DNA from: CAZXCK01 sp964639225
Lineage (GTDB): Bacteria > Chloroflexota > Anaerolineae > Aggregatilineales > Phototrophicaceae
Assembly (NCBI GenBank): GCA_964639225.1
Contig: CAZXCK010000103.1
Location: 1 to 15,910, forward strand
DNA length: 15,910 nt
Direction of reading: 5' to 3'
Position numbers and translations under genes: made by a program. The notes under the pieces are model-generated. The model saw nothing but the letters and a program-made list of their open reading frames with translations. It was not told the DNA's origin and did no database searches. Numbering within the stretch: position 1 is the stretch's first letter; every line of letters begins with the position of its first letter. Positions 7,017 through 13,781 of this stretch are shown in pieces.

Positions 7017-8699
7017 ATGACCCCGACACCATCCGGCCCGCGCGAAGTTCACCCGCCACGCGGCACGCAGCTCACCTGCAAAAACTGGCTCATCGAAGCC
7101 GCTTACCGCATGATTCAGCACAACCTGGACCCGCTGGTAGCCGCCGACCCGGACCACCTGATCGTCTACGGCGGGCGCGGGCGCGCCGCGCGCGACTGGC
7201 CCAGCTTCGACGCCATTCTGGCGGCCCTGCGCGACCTGGAACCGGACGAGACGCTGATGATCCAGTCGGGCAAGCCGGTGGCCGTGTTTCGCTCGCACGA
7301 GGACGCGCCGCGCGTGCTGATCGCCAACTCGAACATCGTGCCACACTGGGCCACGCAGGAGAACTTCGACCGCTGGGAACGCGAAGGACTCATCATGTAC
7401 GGCCAGATGACCGCCGGAAGCTGGATTTATATCGGCACGCAGGGGATTCTGCAGGGCACCTACGAGACGTTCGGCGCGCTGGCCCGGCAGCAGGGCTGGG
7501 GCAGCCTCAAAGGTAAGCTGGTGGTCAGCGCCGGACTGGGTGAGATGGGCGGCGCGCAGCCGCTGGCCATCACCATGAACGAGGGCGTCGGCCTGGTGGT
7601 CGAGGTGGACGCCTGGCGCGCGCAGCGGCGGCTGTCCCTGCGGCAGATCGACGCCGTGACCGGCGATCTGGAAGAGGCGATGACCTGGGTGCAGGACGCG
7701 CTGGATGCGGGCCGCGCCTTTTCGGTGGGGCTGGTGGGCAACGCCGCCGAGGTGCTGCCGGAGTTGGCGACGCGCGGCGTGCTGCCGGATGTCGTCACCG
7801 ACCAGACCTCGGCCCATGACGTGATGTACGGCTACATCCCCGCCGGGCTGACACTGGAACAGGCCGCCGACCTGCGCCAGCGCGACCCGCAGGCTTACGA
7901 AGAACGCGCCATGCAGTCGATGGCGGGCCATGTGCGCACCCTGCTCGACTGGCAGGCAAGCGGCGCGGTGGTGTTCGACTACGGCAACAATCTACGCCAG
8001 CGCGCCTTCGATGCCGGTGTGAGCGATGCCTTCGGCTACCCTGGATTCGTCCCGGCCTATATCCGCCCGCTGTTCTGTGAAGGCAAGGGGCCGTTCCGCT
8101 GGGTGGCGCTCTCCGGCGACCCACAGGACATCTACGCCACCGACCGCGCCATCATGGAACTGTTCCCCGATGACGAGCACCTGCACCGCTGGCTGCGCCT
8201 GGCCCGCGACAAGGTCGAGTTCCAGGGGCTGCCGTCGCGCATCTGCTGGCTGGGTTATGGCGAGCGCGCCCGCGCTGGGTTGCGCTTCAACGAAATGGTG
8301 GCATCCGGCGAGGTGAGGGCGCCGATCGTCATCGGGCGCGACCACCTGGACAGCGGCTCGGTCGCCAGCCCCAACCGCGAGACCGAAGGCATGCTGGACG
8401 GCTCCGACGCCATCGCAGACTGGCCGCTGCTCAACGCGCTGATTAACGCCGTCAACGGCGCGACCTGGGTCAGCATCCATCATGGCGGCGGCGTGGGCAT
8501 CGGTTACAGCCTGCACGCCGGTCAGGTGATCGTCGCCGACGGCACCCCAGAGGCAGCCCAACGCCTGGAACGGGTGCTCACCAGTGATCCGGGCATGGGG
8601 GTGGTCCGCCATGTGGACGCGGGCTATCCGCAAGCTATCGCCTGCGCCCGCGCCAACAACATCAAAGTGCCTATGCTGGAATCCGATTCGGATGCCTGA
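7017..8699 (+). CDS. hutU: Urocanate hydratase
   Basis: The 560-residue enzyme has the normal length for urocanase. It hydrates urocanate to 4-imidazolone-5-propionate, step two of histidine degradation, using tightly bound NAD+ as an electrophile. Visible motifs are YGGRGRAARDW near the N-terminus, GLGEMGGAQP (173-182) for NAD+ binding, FCEGKGPFRWV, the active-site Cys410 in SRICWLGYGER, and GRDHLDSGSVASPNRETE. Cys410 has the same number as the catalytic Cys of the Pseudomonas putida enzyme. The start at ATG 7017 is chosen because AAGGA (7004-7008) sits 8 nt upstream and a 17-nt-spaced promoter overlaps the longer in-frame extension (to 6942). hutI follows after 128 nt that contain a strong hairpin and a possible second promoter. 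hutH is not in the window. Confidence 0.97.
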   Translation: MTPTPSGPREVHPPRGTQLTCKNWLIEAAYRMIQHNLDPLVAADPDHLIVYGGRGRAARDWPSFDAILAALRDLEPDETLMIQSGKPVAVFRSHEDAPRVLIANSNIVPHWATQENFDRWEREGLIMYGQMTAGSWIYIGTQGILQGTYETFGALARQQGWGSLKGKLVVSAGLGEMGGAQPLAITMNEGVGLVVEVDAWRAQRRLSLRQIDAVTGDLEEAMTWVQDALDAGRAFSVGLVGNAAEVLPELATRGVLPDVVTDQTSAHDVMYGYIPAGLTLEQAADLRQRDPQAYEERAMQSMAGHVRTLLDWQASGAVVFDYGNNLRQRAFDAGVSDAFGYPGFVPAYIRPLFCEGKGPFRWVALSGDPQDIYATDRAIMELFPDDEHLHRWLRLARDKVEFQGLPSRICWLGYGERARAGLRFNEMVASGEVRAPIVIGRDHLDSGSVASPNRETEGMLDGSDAIADWPLLNALINAVNGATWVSIHHGGGVGIGYSLHAGQVIVADGTPEAAQRLERVLTSDPGMGVVRHVDAGYPQAIACARANNIKVPMLESDSDA

Positions 8700-8716
8700 A
8701 AACCGCCAACAGGACA

Positions 8717-8757
8717 CCGGCGATTGGAGCGACGGCCATTACTTTTCCAGTCGCCGG
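8717..8757. promoter_or_regulatory. 13-bp hairpin / inverted repeat between hutU and hutI
   Basis: CCGGCGATTGGAG (8717-8729) pairs with TTCCAGTCGCCGG (8745-8757) through 11 Watson-Crick and 2 G-U pairs around a 15-nt loop. It begins 17 nt after the hutU stop. No U-tract follows on either strand, so it is not a plain intrinsic terminator. It may stabilise the 3' end of hutU mRNA, act as an operator, or modulate read-through into hutI. Confidence 0.6.
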
Positions 8758-8758
8758 A

Positions 8759-8767
8759 TGTTAAAAT
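8759..8767 (+). promoter_or_regulatory. Possible extended -10 promoter for hutI
   Basis: TGTTAAAAT combines a TGn extension with TAAAAT (5 of 6 to the -10 consensus). The -35 position (TTACTT, 8739-8744, spacing 17) is poor. It lies directly after the hutU-hutI hairpin and about 60 nt before the hutI ATG, so hutI could be partly uncoupled from hutU. Confidence 0.4.
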
Positions 8768-8827
8768 AGAAATTATCAGCAGCATAATCCTGGATTCCGT
8801 TAAACTCAACAAAGGCCAAGAATACCG

Positions 8828-10105
8828 ATGCTTGTTGACCTCATCGTACATAATGCGTCTCAGTTGGTAACCTGCACCAGCCCATATGGGCCGAAGCGTG
8901 GCGCCGATATGACGGACCTGGGCATCATCGAGGATGGGGCCATCGCCATCAAGGATGGTCAAATCGTCGCTGTTGGCCCGACGCGTGAGGTGCGCATCGA
9001 GCACGCGGCCCGGCATCTGCTGGACGCATCCGGTCGGGTGGTGTGCCCTGGCTTCGTTGATTGCCACACGCACGTTGTCTACGCTGGCGACCGCAGCGGC
9101 GAGTTCGAAAAGCGCATCCGGGGCGTAACTTATATGGAGATTCTACAGGCTGGCGGCGGCATCCTGAACACAGTCCAGGCGACACGCGAGGCCAGCGAAG
9201 CCGAGCTGATCGCTGAAGCGCGTGGCCGCCTGGATATTATGCTGAAAGCCGGCACGACGACCGTCGAGGTCAAAACGGGCTATGGCCTGGAACCTGAAAC
9301 CGAGATCAAGATGCTGCGCGTCATCGCCGAACTGGACCGCACGCACGCCGCCAATCTGGTGCCGACGTTTCTGGGCGCGCATGCCATCCCGCCGGATTAC
9401 CGCGAACGTGTGGACGATTACGTGGCCCTGGTTGAGCAGCAGATGATCCCGGCGGCGCATGACTGGTACGAGTCGTCACGCTTCGCGGCGGGCGGCGTGC
9501 CGATGTTCGTCGATGTGTTCTGCGAGGATGGCGTGTTCAGTGTCGAGCAGTCGCGGCGGGTGCTGGCGGTGGCAGTCCGGCGCGGACTGCCTGTCAAAGC
9601 CCATGTGGATGAGTTCGTGTCGCTGGGTGGGGTGACGATGGCGCTCCAGCTTCGGGCGACGTCGGTCGATCATCTGGATGTGACCAGCGCGCGCGATCTG
9701 GCGCGTATCGCCGCTTCGGACACAGTAGCGGTACCACTGCCGGCGGTTAACTTCCACCTGGGCACACCGCACTACGCCAACGCACGTGCCCTCATCAAGG
9801 GCGGCGCGGCGCTGGCACTGGCCACCGATCTCAACCCCGGCTCCGCGCCATGCTACTCCATGCCGCTGGTGATGGCCATCGCCTGCCGCTACCAGCAGAT
9901 GCGACCCGCTGAGGCGCTTAACGCGGCGACGGTCAACGCGGCTTATGCGGTGGGGCTGGGCGACCGGCTGGGGTCACTGGAAACAGGCAAACAGGGCGAT
10001 GTACTGGTGTTGGACATGCCGGACTACCGCCATCTCGCTTACTATCTGGGCTGGAATCCGGTGATGCACGTCATCAAACGTGGCGAGATCGTCCACAGCG
10101 CCTGA
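8828..10105 (+). CDS. hutI: Imidazolonepropionase
   Basis: The 425-residue protein has the length of HutI and belongs to the metal-dependent amidohydrolase superfamily. It opens imidazolone-propionate to N-formimino-L-glutamate, step three of histidine degradation. Metal ligands are visible as His80 and His82 in DCHTHVVYAGDR, His259 and Glu262 in KAHVDEF, and Asp334 in ATDLNPGSAP. The His80/His82 numbering equals that of the Bacillus subtilis enzyme. VKTGYGLE (148-155) and FLGAHAIP (181-188) are further HutI-specific motifs. The ribosome binding site is weak (AAAGG at 8812-8816, about 11 nt before ATG). The gene ends 3 nt before the convergent histidine kinase gene, leaving no room for a terminator. 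The enzyme for the next step (HutG or HutF) is not in the window. Confidence 0.97.
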   Translation: MLVDLIVHNASQLVTCTSPYGPKRGADMTDLGIIEDGAIAIKDGQIVAVGPTREVRIEHAARHLLDASGRVVCPGFVDCHTHVVYAGDRSGEFEKRIRGVTYMEILQAGGGILNTVQATREASEAELIAEARGRLDIMLKAGTTTVEVKTGYGLEPETEIKMLRVIAELDRTHAANLVPTFLGAHAIPPDYRERVDDYVALVEQQMIPAAHDWYESSRFAAGGVPMFVDVFCEDGVFSVEQSRRVLAVAVRRGLPVKAHVDEFVSLGGVTMALQLRATSVDHLDVTSARDLARIAASDTVAVPLPAVNFHLGTPHYANARALIKGGAALALATDLNPGSAPCYSMPLVMAIACRYQQMRPAEALNAATVNAAYAVGLGDRLGSLETGKQGDVLVLDMPDYRHLAYYLGWNPVMHVIKRGEIVHSA

Positions 10106-10108
10106 CGC

Positions 10109-11527
10109 TCAACCCGTGACAGGTAACTGGAACCAGAAACACGAGCCGCTGCCCGGCTCTGACTGTACGCCGATCTGCCCATCGTGCGCTTCGACGATGC
10201 GCCGGGCGATAGCCAGCCCGAGGCCGGTGCTGCTCTCGCCACCGGTTGGTTTGATCGCCAACCGGCTGAAGTTCTGAAACAGCAGCTTCTGGTCTTCCTG
10301 GCGGATACCCGGCCCCTGGTCAATCACCTCCAGTCGCCATCCCTGCTGATCCAGATGCGACCTGATGACGATATCGCTGCCGGGCGGTGAATATTTGACG
10401 GCGTTGGAAGCCAGATTATCGATCACCTGGCGGATACGTTGTGGATCAATATGGACTTCGGCCCGGATGGCGGCTTCCAACGTGACAGTCATGTTCTTGG
10501 TGGCGGCCACATGCCGGTGATGGCTGATGATGTGTTCCAGGTAGGGATGCAGTTCCACAGGTTCGCGCTTGATATCCAGCTTGCCAGCTTCGATATTGGT
10601 CACGTCCAGCAGATCGTTGAGCAGTTGCAGCATGTGATCGGTCTGGTTGAGGATGTCATTCACGATCGAATCGGGGTCACCGTGTTTCTGCGGGTCTTCC
10701 ATAACCAGCAGATTAGCGGCGAGTTGAATGGTAGAGATCGGATTACGCAGGTCGTGGGCGGCCATCCCCAGGAAGGTATTGCGCATTTCGTTCAGCCGCC
10801 GGAGTTCCTTGTTCTGCTGTTCAATCTTCAGTTTCTGCTGGGCCAGCTCCGAGACCAGCTTGCCCTTTTCCACGATGACCGCCACCTGATTGGCGATGCG
10901 GCGGAAAATCTGAATATGGTTTTCGGTGTAGGTGTTGGGTTGTTTGCTGGAAAAAAACAGAAAACCCACCGGGATGTCGTTGGCGGCCAGCGGACAGGTG
11001 AGCGAAGAGCGCATGCCTTCGGCGACGATGTCACGGGTCGCCTGTGAATCCGGTTTCTGCCGCAAATAGACTTCCAGATCGTTGATGATGCGCGCCTCGC
11101 CCGTATTCATGATGGTTTGCAGGCTACTGCCGGTCATGACGGCAGTATAGCCACGTGTGATGTGGATTTCCTGACTGTTGGACCTGGCCCAGTGAGCCGT
11201 GATGCGCGTGCCGTTATCCTCCAGCAGCGCCAGGCCAATACGATCGTAGGGTATCAGTACCTGAAAGTCACGATAGATCTTGTCCAGGATTTCGTCCAGC
11301 AGCAGGCCAGAGTTGATCTCCATTGTGATCTGGTCGATGCGGGCGAACTCCTGATAACGCTGGTCAAGGGAAACCGCCAGATCGCTGAGCATTCTGCCCA
11401 GTTGCCCGATTGCATCTTCACGCTCGATAGGAATTTCGACCCGGAAATTGCCAGATTGCATCTGGCGAGCGGCCTGAATATAAGCATCGATCCGGGGATC
11501 AAGCGACCGATCATCATTGAAAGTCAT
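10109..11527 (-). CDS. Soluble HAMP-GAF sensor histidine kinase
   Basis: The product has 472 residues from ATG 11527. An in-frame ATG at 11563 has no ribosome binding site and overlaps the best -10 box. Residues about 14-58 resemble a HAMP unit (MQSGNFRVEIPIEREDAIG), but no membrane segment is present. A GAF-like sensor domain spans about 66-222, with ACPL-like core SLTCPLAANDIPVGFLFF. A short coiled coil leads to the HisKA domain with phospho-acceptor His258 in AAHDLRNPIS. The HATPase part has the N box DNLASNAVKYSPPG (about 370-383), G1 DQGPGI, the F box and G2 GLGLAIARR. It should autophosphorylate in the cytoplasm in response to a small molecule or another protein. No response regulator is adjacent. 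It follows the DppC-like permease gene by 77 nt on the same strand, so it could be read from the transporter operon as well as from its own promoter. Confidence 0.9.
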   Translation of the reverse strand: MTFNDDRSLDPRIDAYIQAARQMQSGNFRVEIPIEREDAIGQLGRMLSDLAVSLDQRYQEFARIDQITMEINSGLLLDEILDKIYRDFQVLIPYDRIGLALLEDNGTRITAHWARSNSQEIHITRGYTAVMTGSSLQTIMNTGEARIINDLEVYLRQKPDSQATRDIVAEGMRSSLTCPLAANDIPVGFLFFSSKQPNTYTENHIQIFRRIANQVAVIVEKGKLVSELAQQKLKIEQQNKELRRLNEMRNTFLGMAAHDLRNPISTIQLAANLLVMEDPQKHGDPDSIVNDILNQTDHMLQLLNDLLDVTNIEAGKLDIKREPVELHPYLEHIISHHRHVAATKNMTVTLEAAIRAEVHIDPQRIRQVIDNLASNAVKYSPPGSDIVIRSHLDQQGWRLEVIDQGPGIRQEDQKLLFQNFSRLAIKPTGGESSTGLGLAIARRIVEAHDGQIGVQSEPGSGSCFWFQLPVTG

Positions 11528-11540
11528 CGTTGTACCTGTT

Positions 11541-11583
11541 TGCCCTGGCTCCGTTTTTAACATTCTAATACAGAACCAGGGCA
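11541..11583 (-). promoter_or_regulatory. Candidate kinase promoter flanked by an 8-bp inverted repeat
   Basis: On the minus strand TAGAAT (plus-strand 11562-11567) is the best -10 box before the kinase gene; no clear -35 was found. It sits between TGCCCTGG (11541-11548) and CCAGGGCA (11576-11583), perfect 8-bp inverted copies with centres 35 bp apart. This looks like two operator half-sites around a promoter, but could be a chance repeat. Confidence 0.35.
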
Positions 11584-11604
11584 GGAACTGTTAACGTGCT
11601 TCAA

Positions 11605-12561
11605 CTATATGATCTTCGAAGATCGTGGGTCGAGCGCATCGCGCAGGCCGTCGCCGACGAAGTTGATGCTCATCACGGTGAGTAGAATCAGCATACCGGG
11701 GAAGAACCAGAGCCAGGGGGCGCTGTCGATATACTGCCGCGAGCCTTCCAGCATGTTGCCCCAGGTGGCGGTCGGCGGCTGCACACCCATCCCCAGGAAG
11801 CTGACGTACGCCTCGGAGAGGATGGCGGCGGCCACACCCAGCGTCGCCGCGACGATGATCGGCGCGACGGTGTTGGGCAGAATGTGCTGGAAGATAATGC
11901 GTCCGTTGGTGGCGCCCAGCGCGCGCGCCGCCGTGACAAACTCGGCTTCACGCAGCGACAGCACGTTGGCGCGAATAAGGCGCGACAGCAGCATCCAGCT
12001 TGTCAGGCCGATGATGACGATAATCACGATCACACTGCCACTGAAGGAGCGCCCGAACAACTCCTGCTGCGGTATTCGCCCGGCGAAGTACTTGGCCATC
12101 ACCAGCAGCAGCAGCAGCGATGGGATACTGAGCATGGCCTCGGTGAGACGCATGAGCAGTATGTCAACAACACCACCAAAAAAGCCGGACAGCACGCCGA
12201 CGGTCGTGCCAACGGAGACGGACACCACCACCGCAGTGATACCAATGAGCAGCGAAATCTGCCCGCCGTAGATCGAACGCGCCAGAATATCCCGCCCGAT
12301 GGTATCTGTGCCAAACAGATGCTCGCTCGACGGCGCTTCCAGGCGGCGGCGAGTGTCGTTGAAGTTGGCGTCCTGCTCGCTGTAGAACAGGGTGCCCAGC
12401 GTGACGAACGCGATGATGCTCAACAGGATAACACTGCCGGTCAGCGCCATCCGGTGCCGTACGAAACGCAGAACAGCACGCCGCCGCTGTGAGATCGGTT
12501 CGACTGAGACACCATCGCTGAGTTGTATGGGCTGGCTTTGAGTTGTGGTTGCCTGTGCCAT
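11605..12561 (-). CDS. Dipeptide/oligopeptide ABC transporter permease, DppC/OppC-like
   Basis: The 318-residue integral membrane protein is the second permease of a peptide-type importer. The N-terminus carries the OppC_N-like pattern, with a basic cytoplasmic stretch (QRRRAVLRFVRHR), a first membrane helix (about 41-60) and HLFGTDTIGRDILARSIYGG (81-100) before the main BPD_transp_1 domain. The EAA loop, which contacts the ATPase, is REAEFVTAARALGATNGR (204-221) with HILPN. Further hydrophobic segments lie near 103-130, 142-157, 174-195, 231-253 and 284-302. AAAGAGA on the minus strand provides a ribosome binding site 5 nt before ATG 12561. The gene follows the DppB-like permease by 15 nt, so the two are cotranscribed. 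No ATPase subunit follows; a histidine kinase gene does. Confidence 0.92.
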   Translation of the reverse strand: MAQATTTQSQPIQLSDGVSVEPISQRRRAVLRFVRHRMALTGSVILLSIIAFVTLGTLFYSEQDANFNDTRRRLEAPSSEHLFGTDTIGRDILARSIYGGQISLLIGITAVVVSVSVGTTVGVLSGFFGGVVDILLMRLTEAMLSIPSLLLLLVMAKYFAGRIPQQELFGRSFSGSVIVIIVIIGLTSWMLLSRLIRANVLSLREAEFVTAARALGATNGRIIFQHILPNTVAPIIVAATLGVAAAILSEAYVSFLGMGVQPPTATWGNMLEGSRQYIDSAPWLWFFPGMLILLTVMSINFVGDGLRDALDPRSSKII

Positions 12562-12576
12562 GATGGTCTCTTTCTG

Positions 12577-13608
12577 TTAATTGTAGCGGATGCGCGGATC
12601 GAGCCAGGTGTACAGGATGTCGATCAGCAACTGGGCGAGCACAACAGTGACAGTAATAATCATCAGCAGGCCCATAATCACGGCGGTGTCGGAACGGTTG
12701 AGATGGTCGATGAACAGGCGACCCATGCCCGGCCAGGCGAAGATCGTCTCAGTGACGACTGCGCCGGCGATCAGCAGCGGGATGTCCAGGCCGATCAGCG
12801 TAATCATGGGCAGCGAGGCATTTTTGAAAGCATGAACGAACAGCGTGCGGCGCTCGCTGAGACCTTTGGCGCGCGCCGTGCGGATATAATCGCTGTTGAT
12901 AACTTCGAGCATGGTGGAACGAATATAGCGGCTGTAGCCGGCGATGCTGATGAGGGCGATGCTGAGTGCCGGCAGCACCAGATGGCGCGCCACTTCCGAG
13001 AAGGTTTTGCCAGCGACCGGGTCGTACATGCCGGTGGTCGGCAGATGCGGCAGCCCCCAGGTTTTGAACTGCACCGCGAAGATATACATCAGCATCAGCG
13101 CCAGCAGGAAGATGGGCACGGAATAGGTGATGTAGCTGAACGTCGTCAGGAAGTTGTCGATCCACGAATACTGGCGCACAGCGGAGTAGATGCCCACCGT
13201 CAGCGCGCCGACGATAATCAGTACTTCCGCCGTCAGCATCAGAATAAGCGTGTTTTCCAGGCGTGAGCCAATAACGTCCATAGCTGGTTGGCGGGTGACA
13301 ATTGATGTGCCAAAATCGCCGCGAATGGCACCCTTACGCTGCCCCCAGCTATCCGGCTCGCCATCGCCATTGGTATCGATCTGACGCCAGTCGTTACCCA
13401 CCAGCCAGTAGACGTATTGCAGCAGGATGGGGTCGTTAAGGCCGAGCTGTTCGCGCAGGCGTTCGCGGTCTTCGGCCCGGGGGGGCACGCGCCCGCCCAT
13501 CGTTGCCAGCGGGTCGCCAGCGTTCTGCATCAGCACAAACAAAACCAGGCTGACGATGAACAGCAACGGTATAGCCTGGAGCAGACGCCGGATGATGTAC
13601 TTCGTCAT
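12577..13608 (-). CDS. Dipeptide/oligopeptide ABC transporter permease, DppB/OppB-like
   Basis: The 343-residue protein is the first permease of the importer. It opens with the DppB-type N-terminus TKYIIRRLLQAIPLLFIVS, then a long extracytoplasmic loop containing GDFGTSI (97-103), then five hydrophobic segments. The EAA loop is SDYIRTARAKGLSERR (239-254), and VVTETIFAWPGMGRL (284-298) is a family hallmark. The extracytoplasmic loop holds an insert with DTNGDGEPD (78-86), which resembles a Ca2+-binding EF-hand/dockerin loop. The start at ATG 13608 is chosen because AGGAG lies 9 nt upstream; a longer in-frame ATG at 13680 would extend into a hairpin region. The binding-protein gene ends 173 nt upstream, and that gap holds two strong hairpins. 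Confidence 0.92.
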   Translation of the reverse strand: MTKYIIRRLLQAIPLLFIVSLVLFVLMQNAGDPLATMGGRVPPRAEDRERLREQLGLNDPILLQYVYWLVGNDWRQIDTNGDGEPDSWGQRKGAIRGDFGTSIVTRQPAMDVIGSRLENTLILMLTAEVLIIVGALTVGIYSAVRQYSWIDNFLTTFSYITYSVPIFLLALMLMYIFAVQFKTWGLPHLPTTGMYDPVAGKTFSEVARHLVLPALSIALISIAGYSRYIRSTMLEVINSDYIRTARAKGLSERRTLFVHAFKNASLPMITLIGLDIPLLIAGAVVTETIFAWPGMGRLFIDHLNRSDTAVIMGLLMIITVTVVLAQLLIDILYTWLDPRIRYN

Positions 13609-13667
13609 GCTCGAACGCTCCTGAATCAAGAAACGAATGTGTTGATTACTGCTGTTGCAGACCAGAA

Positions 13668-13687
13668 GGCGGGATCGCAATCCCGCC
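13668..13687 (-). promoter_or_regulatory. Hairpin in the leader of the DppB-like permease gene
   Basis: GGCGGGAT (13668-13675) and ATCCCGCC (13680-13687) form a perfect 8-bp stem with a 4-nt loop. On the minus strand it is followed by TTCTGG, only a weak U-tract. It lies 60 nt before the permease ATG. It may be a partial terminator or an mRNA processing/stability element. Confidence 0.6.
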
Positions 13688-13711
13688 CCTGGTGGTTTAC
13701 TTTGTCAATGA

Positions 13712-13748
13712 CTGCCGGGCTACCCGGTTCTGTCAGGTAGCCCGGCAG
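13712..13748 (-). terminator. Strong 13-bp hairpin behind the binding-protein gene
   Basis: CTGCCGGGCTACC (13712-13724) pairs perfectly with GGTAGCCCGGCAG (13736-13748) across an 11-nt loop. On the minus strand it stands 33 nt after the binding-protein stop codon and is followed by TCATTGACAAAG, not a true U-tract. It is better read as an attenuating or 3'-end-protecting stem-loop than as a full terminator. Confidence 0.55.
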
Positions 13749-13781
13749 ATGTTTCTGATCGGGTGATGTTAACGGATACGC

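Noticed and set aside
6825..7931. Minus-strand open frame across the hutU promoter and 5' half
   Set aside because: Antisense to hutU, whose motifs are unambiguous, and it also runs through the divergent promoter region.
11611..11624. Perfect 14-bp palindrome GATCTTCGAAGATC at the 3' end of the DppC-like gene
   Set aside because: It lies within the last codons, and a 14-bp palindrome is expected about once by chance in a window of this size.
12523..13266. Plus-strand open frame opposite the permeases, rich in Gln/Asp/His
   Set aside because: Shadow frame of hydrophobic membrane-protein codons; no start signal and no domain.
13479..13485. Seven-base G run in the DppB-like gene, and a seven-base C run near 6704-6710 in the dehydrogenase gene
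   Set aside because: Considered as possible frameshift sites, but both frames continue intact through family motifs on each side, so no frameshift or pseudogene is supported.
13609..13680. N-terminal extension of the DppB-like permease to an upstream ATG at 13680
   Set aside because: The extra 24 residues are not membrane-like, and the frame would begin inside the hairpin at 13668-13687. AGGAG before 13608 fits the shorter start, which gives the usual DppB N-terminus.
13703..13708. Perfect TTGACA on the minus strand between the two hairpins
   Set aside because: No acceptable -10 box lies 16-18 nt downstream (CGGGAT or GGGATT at best), so I do not call a permease promoter.
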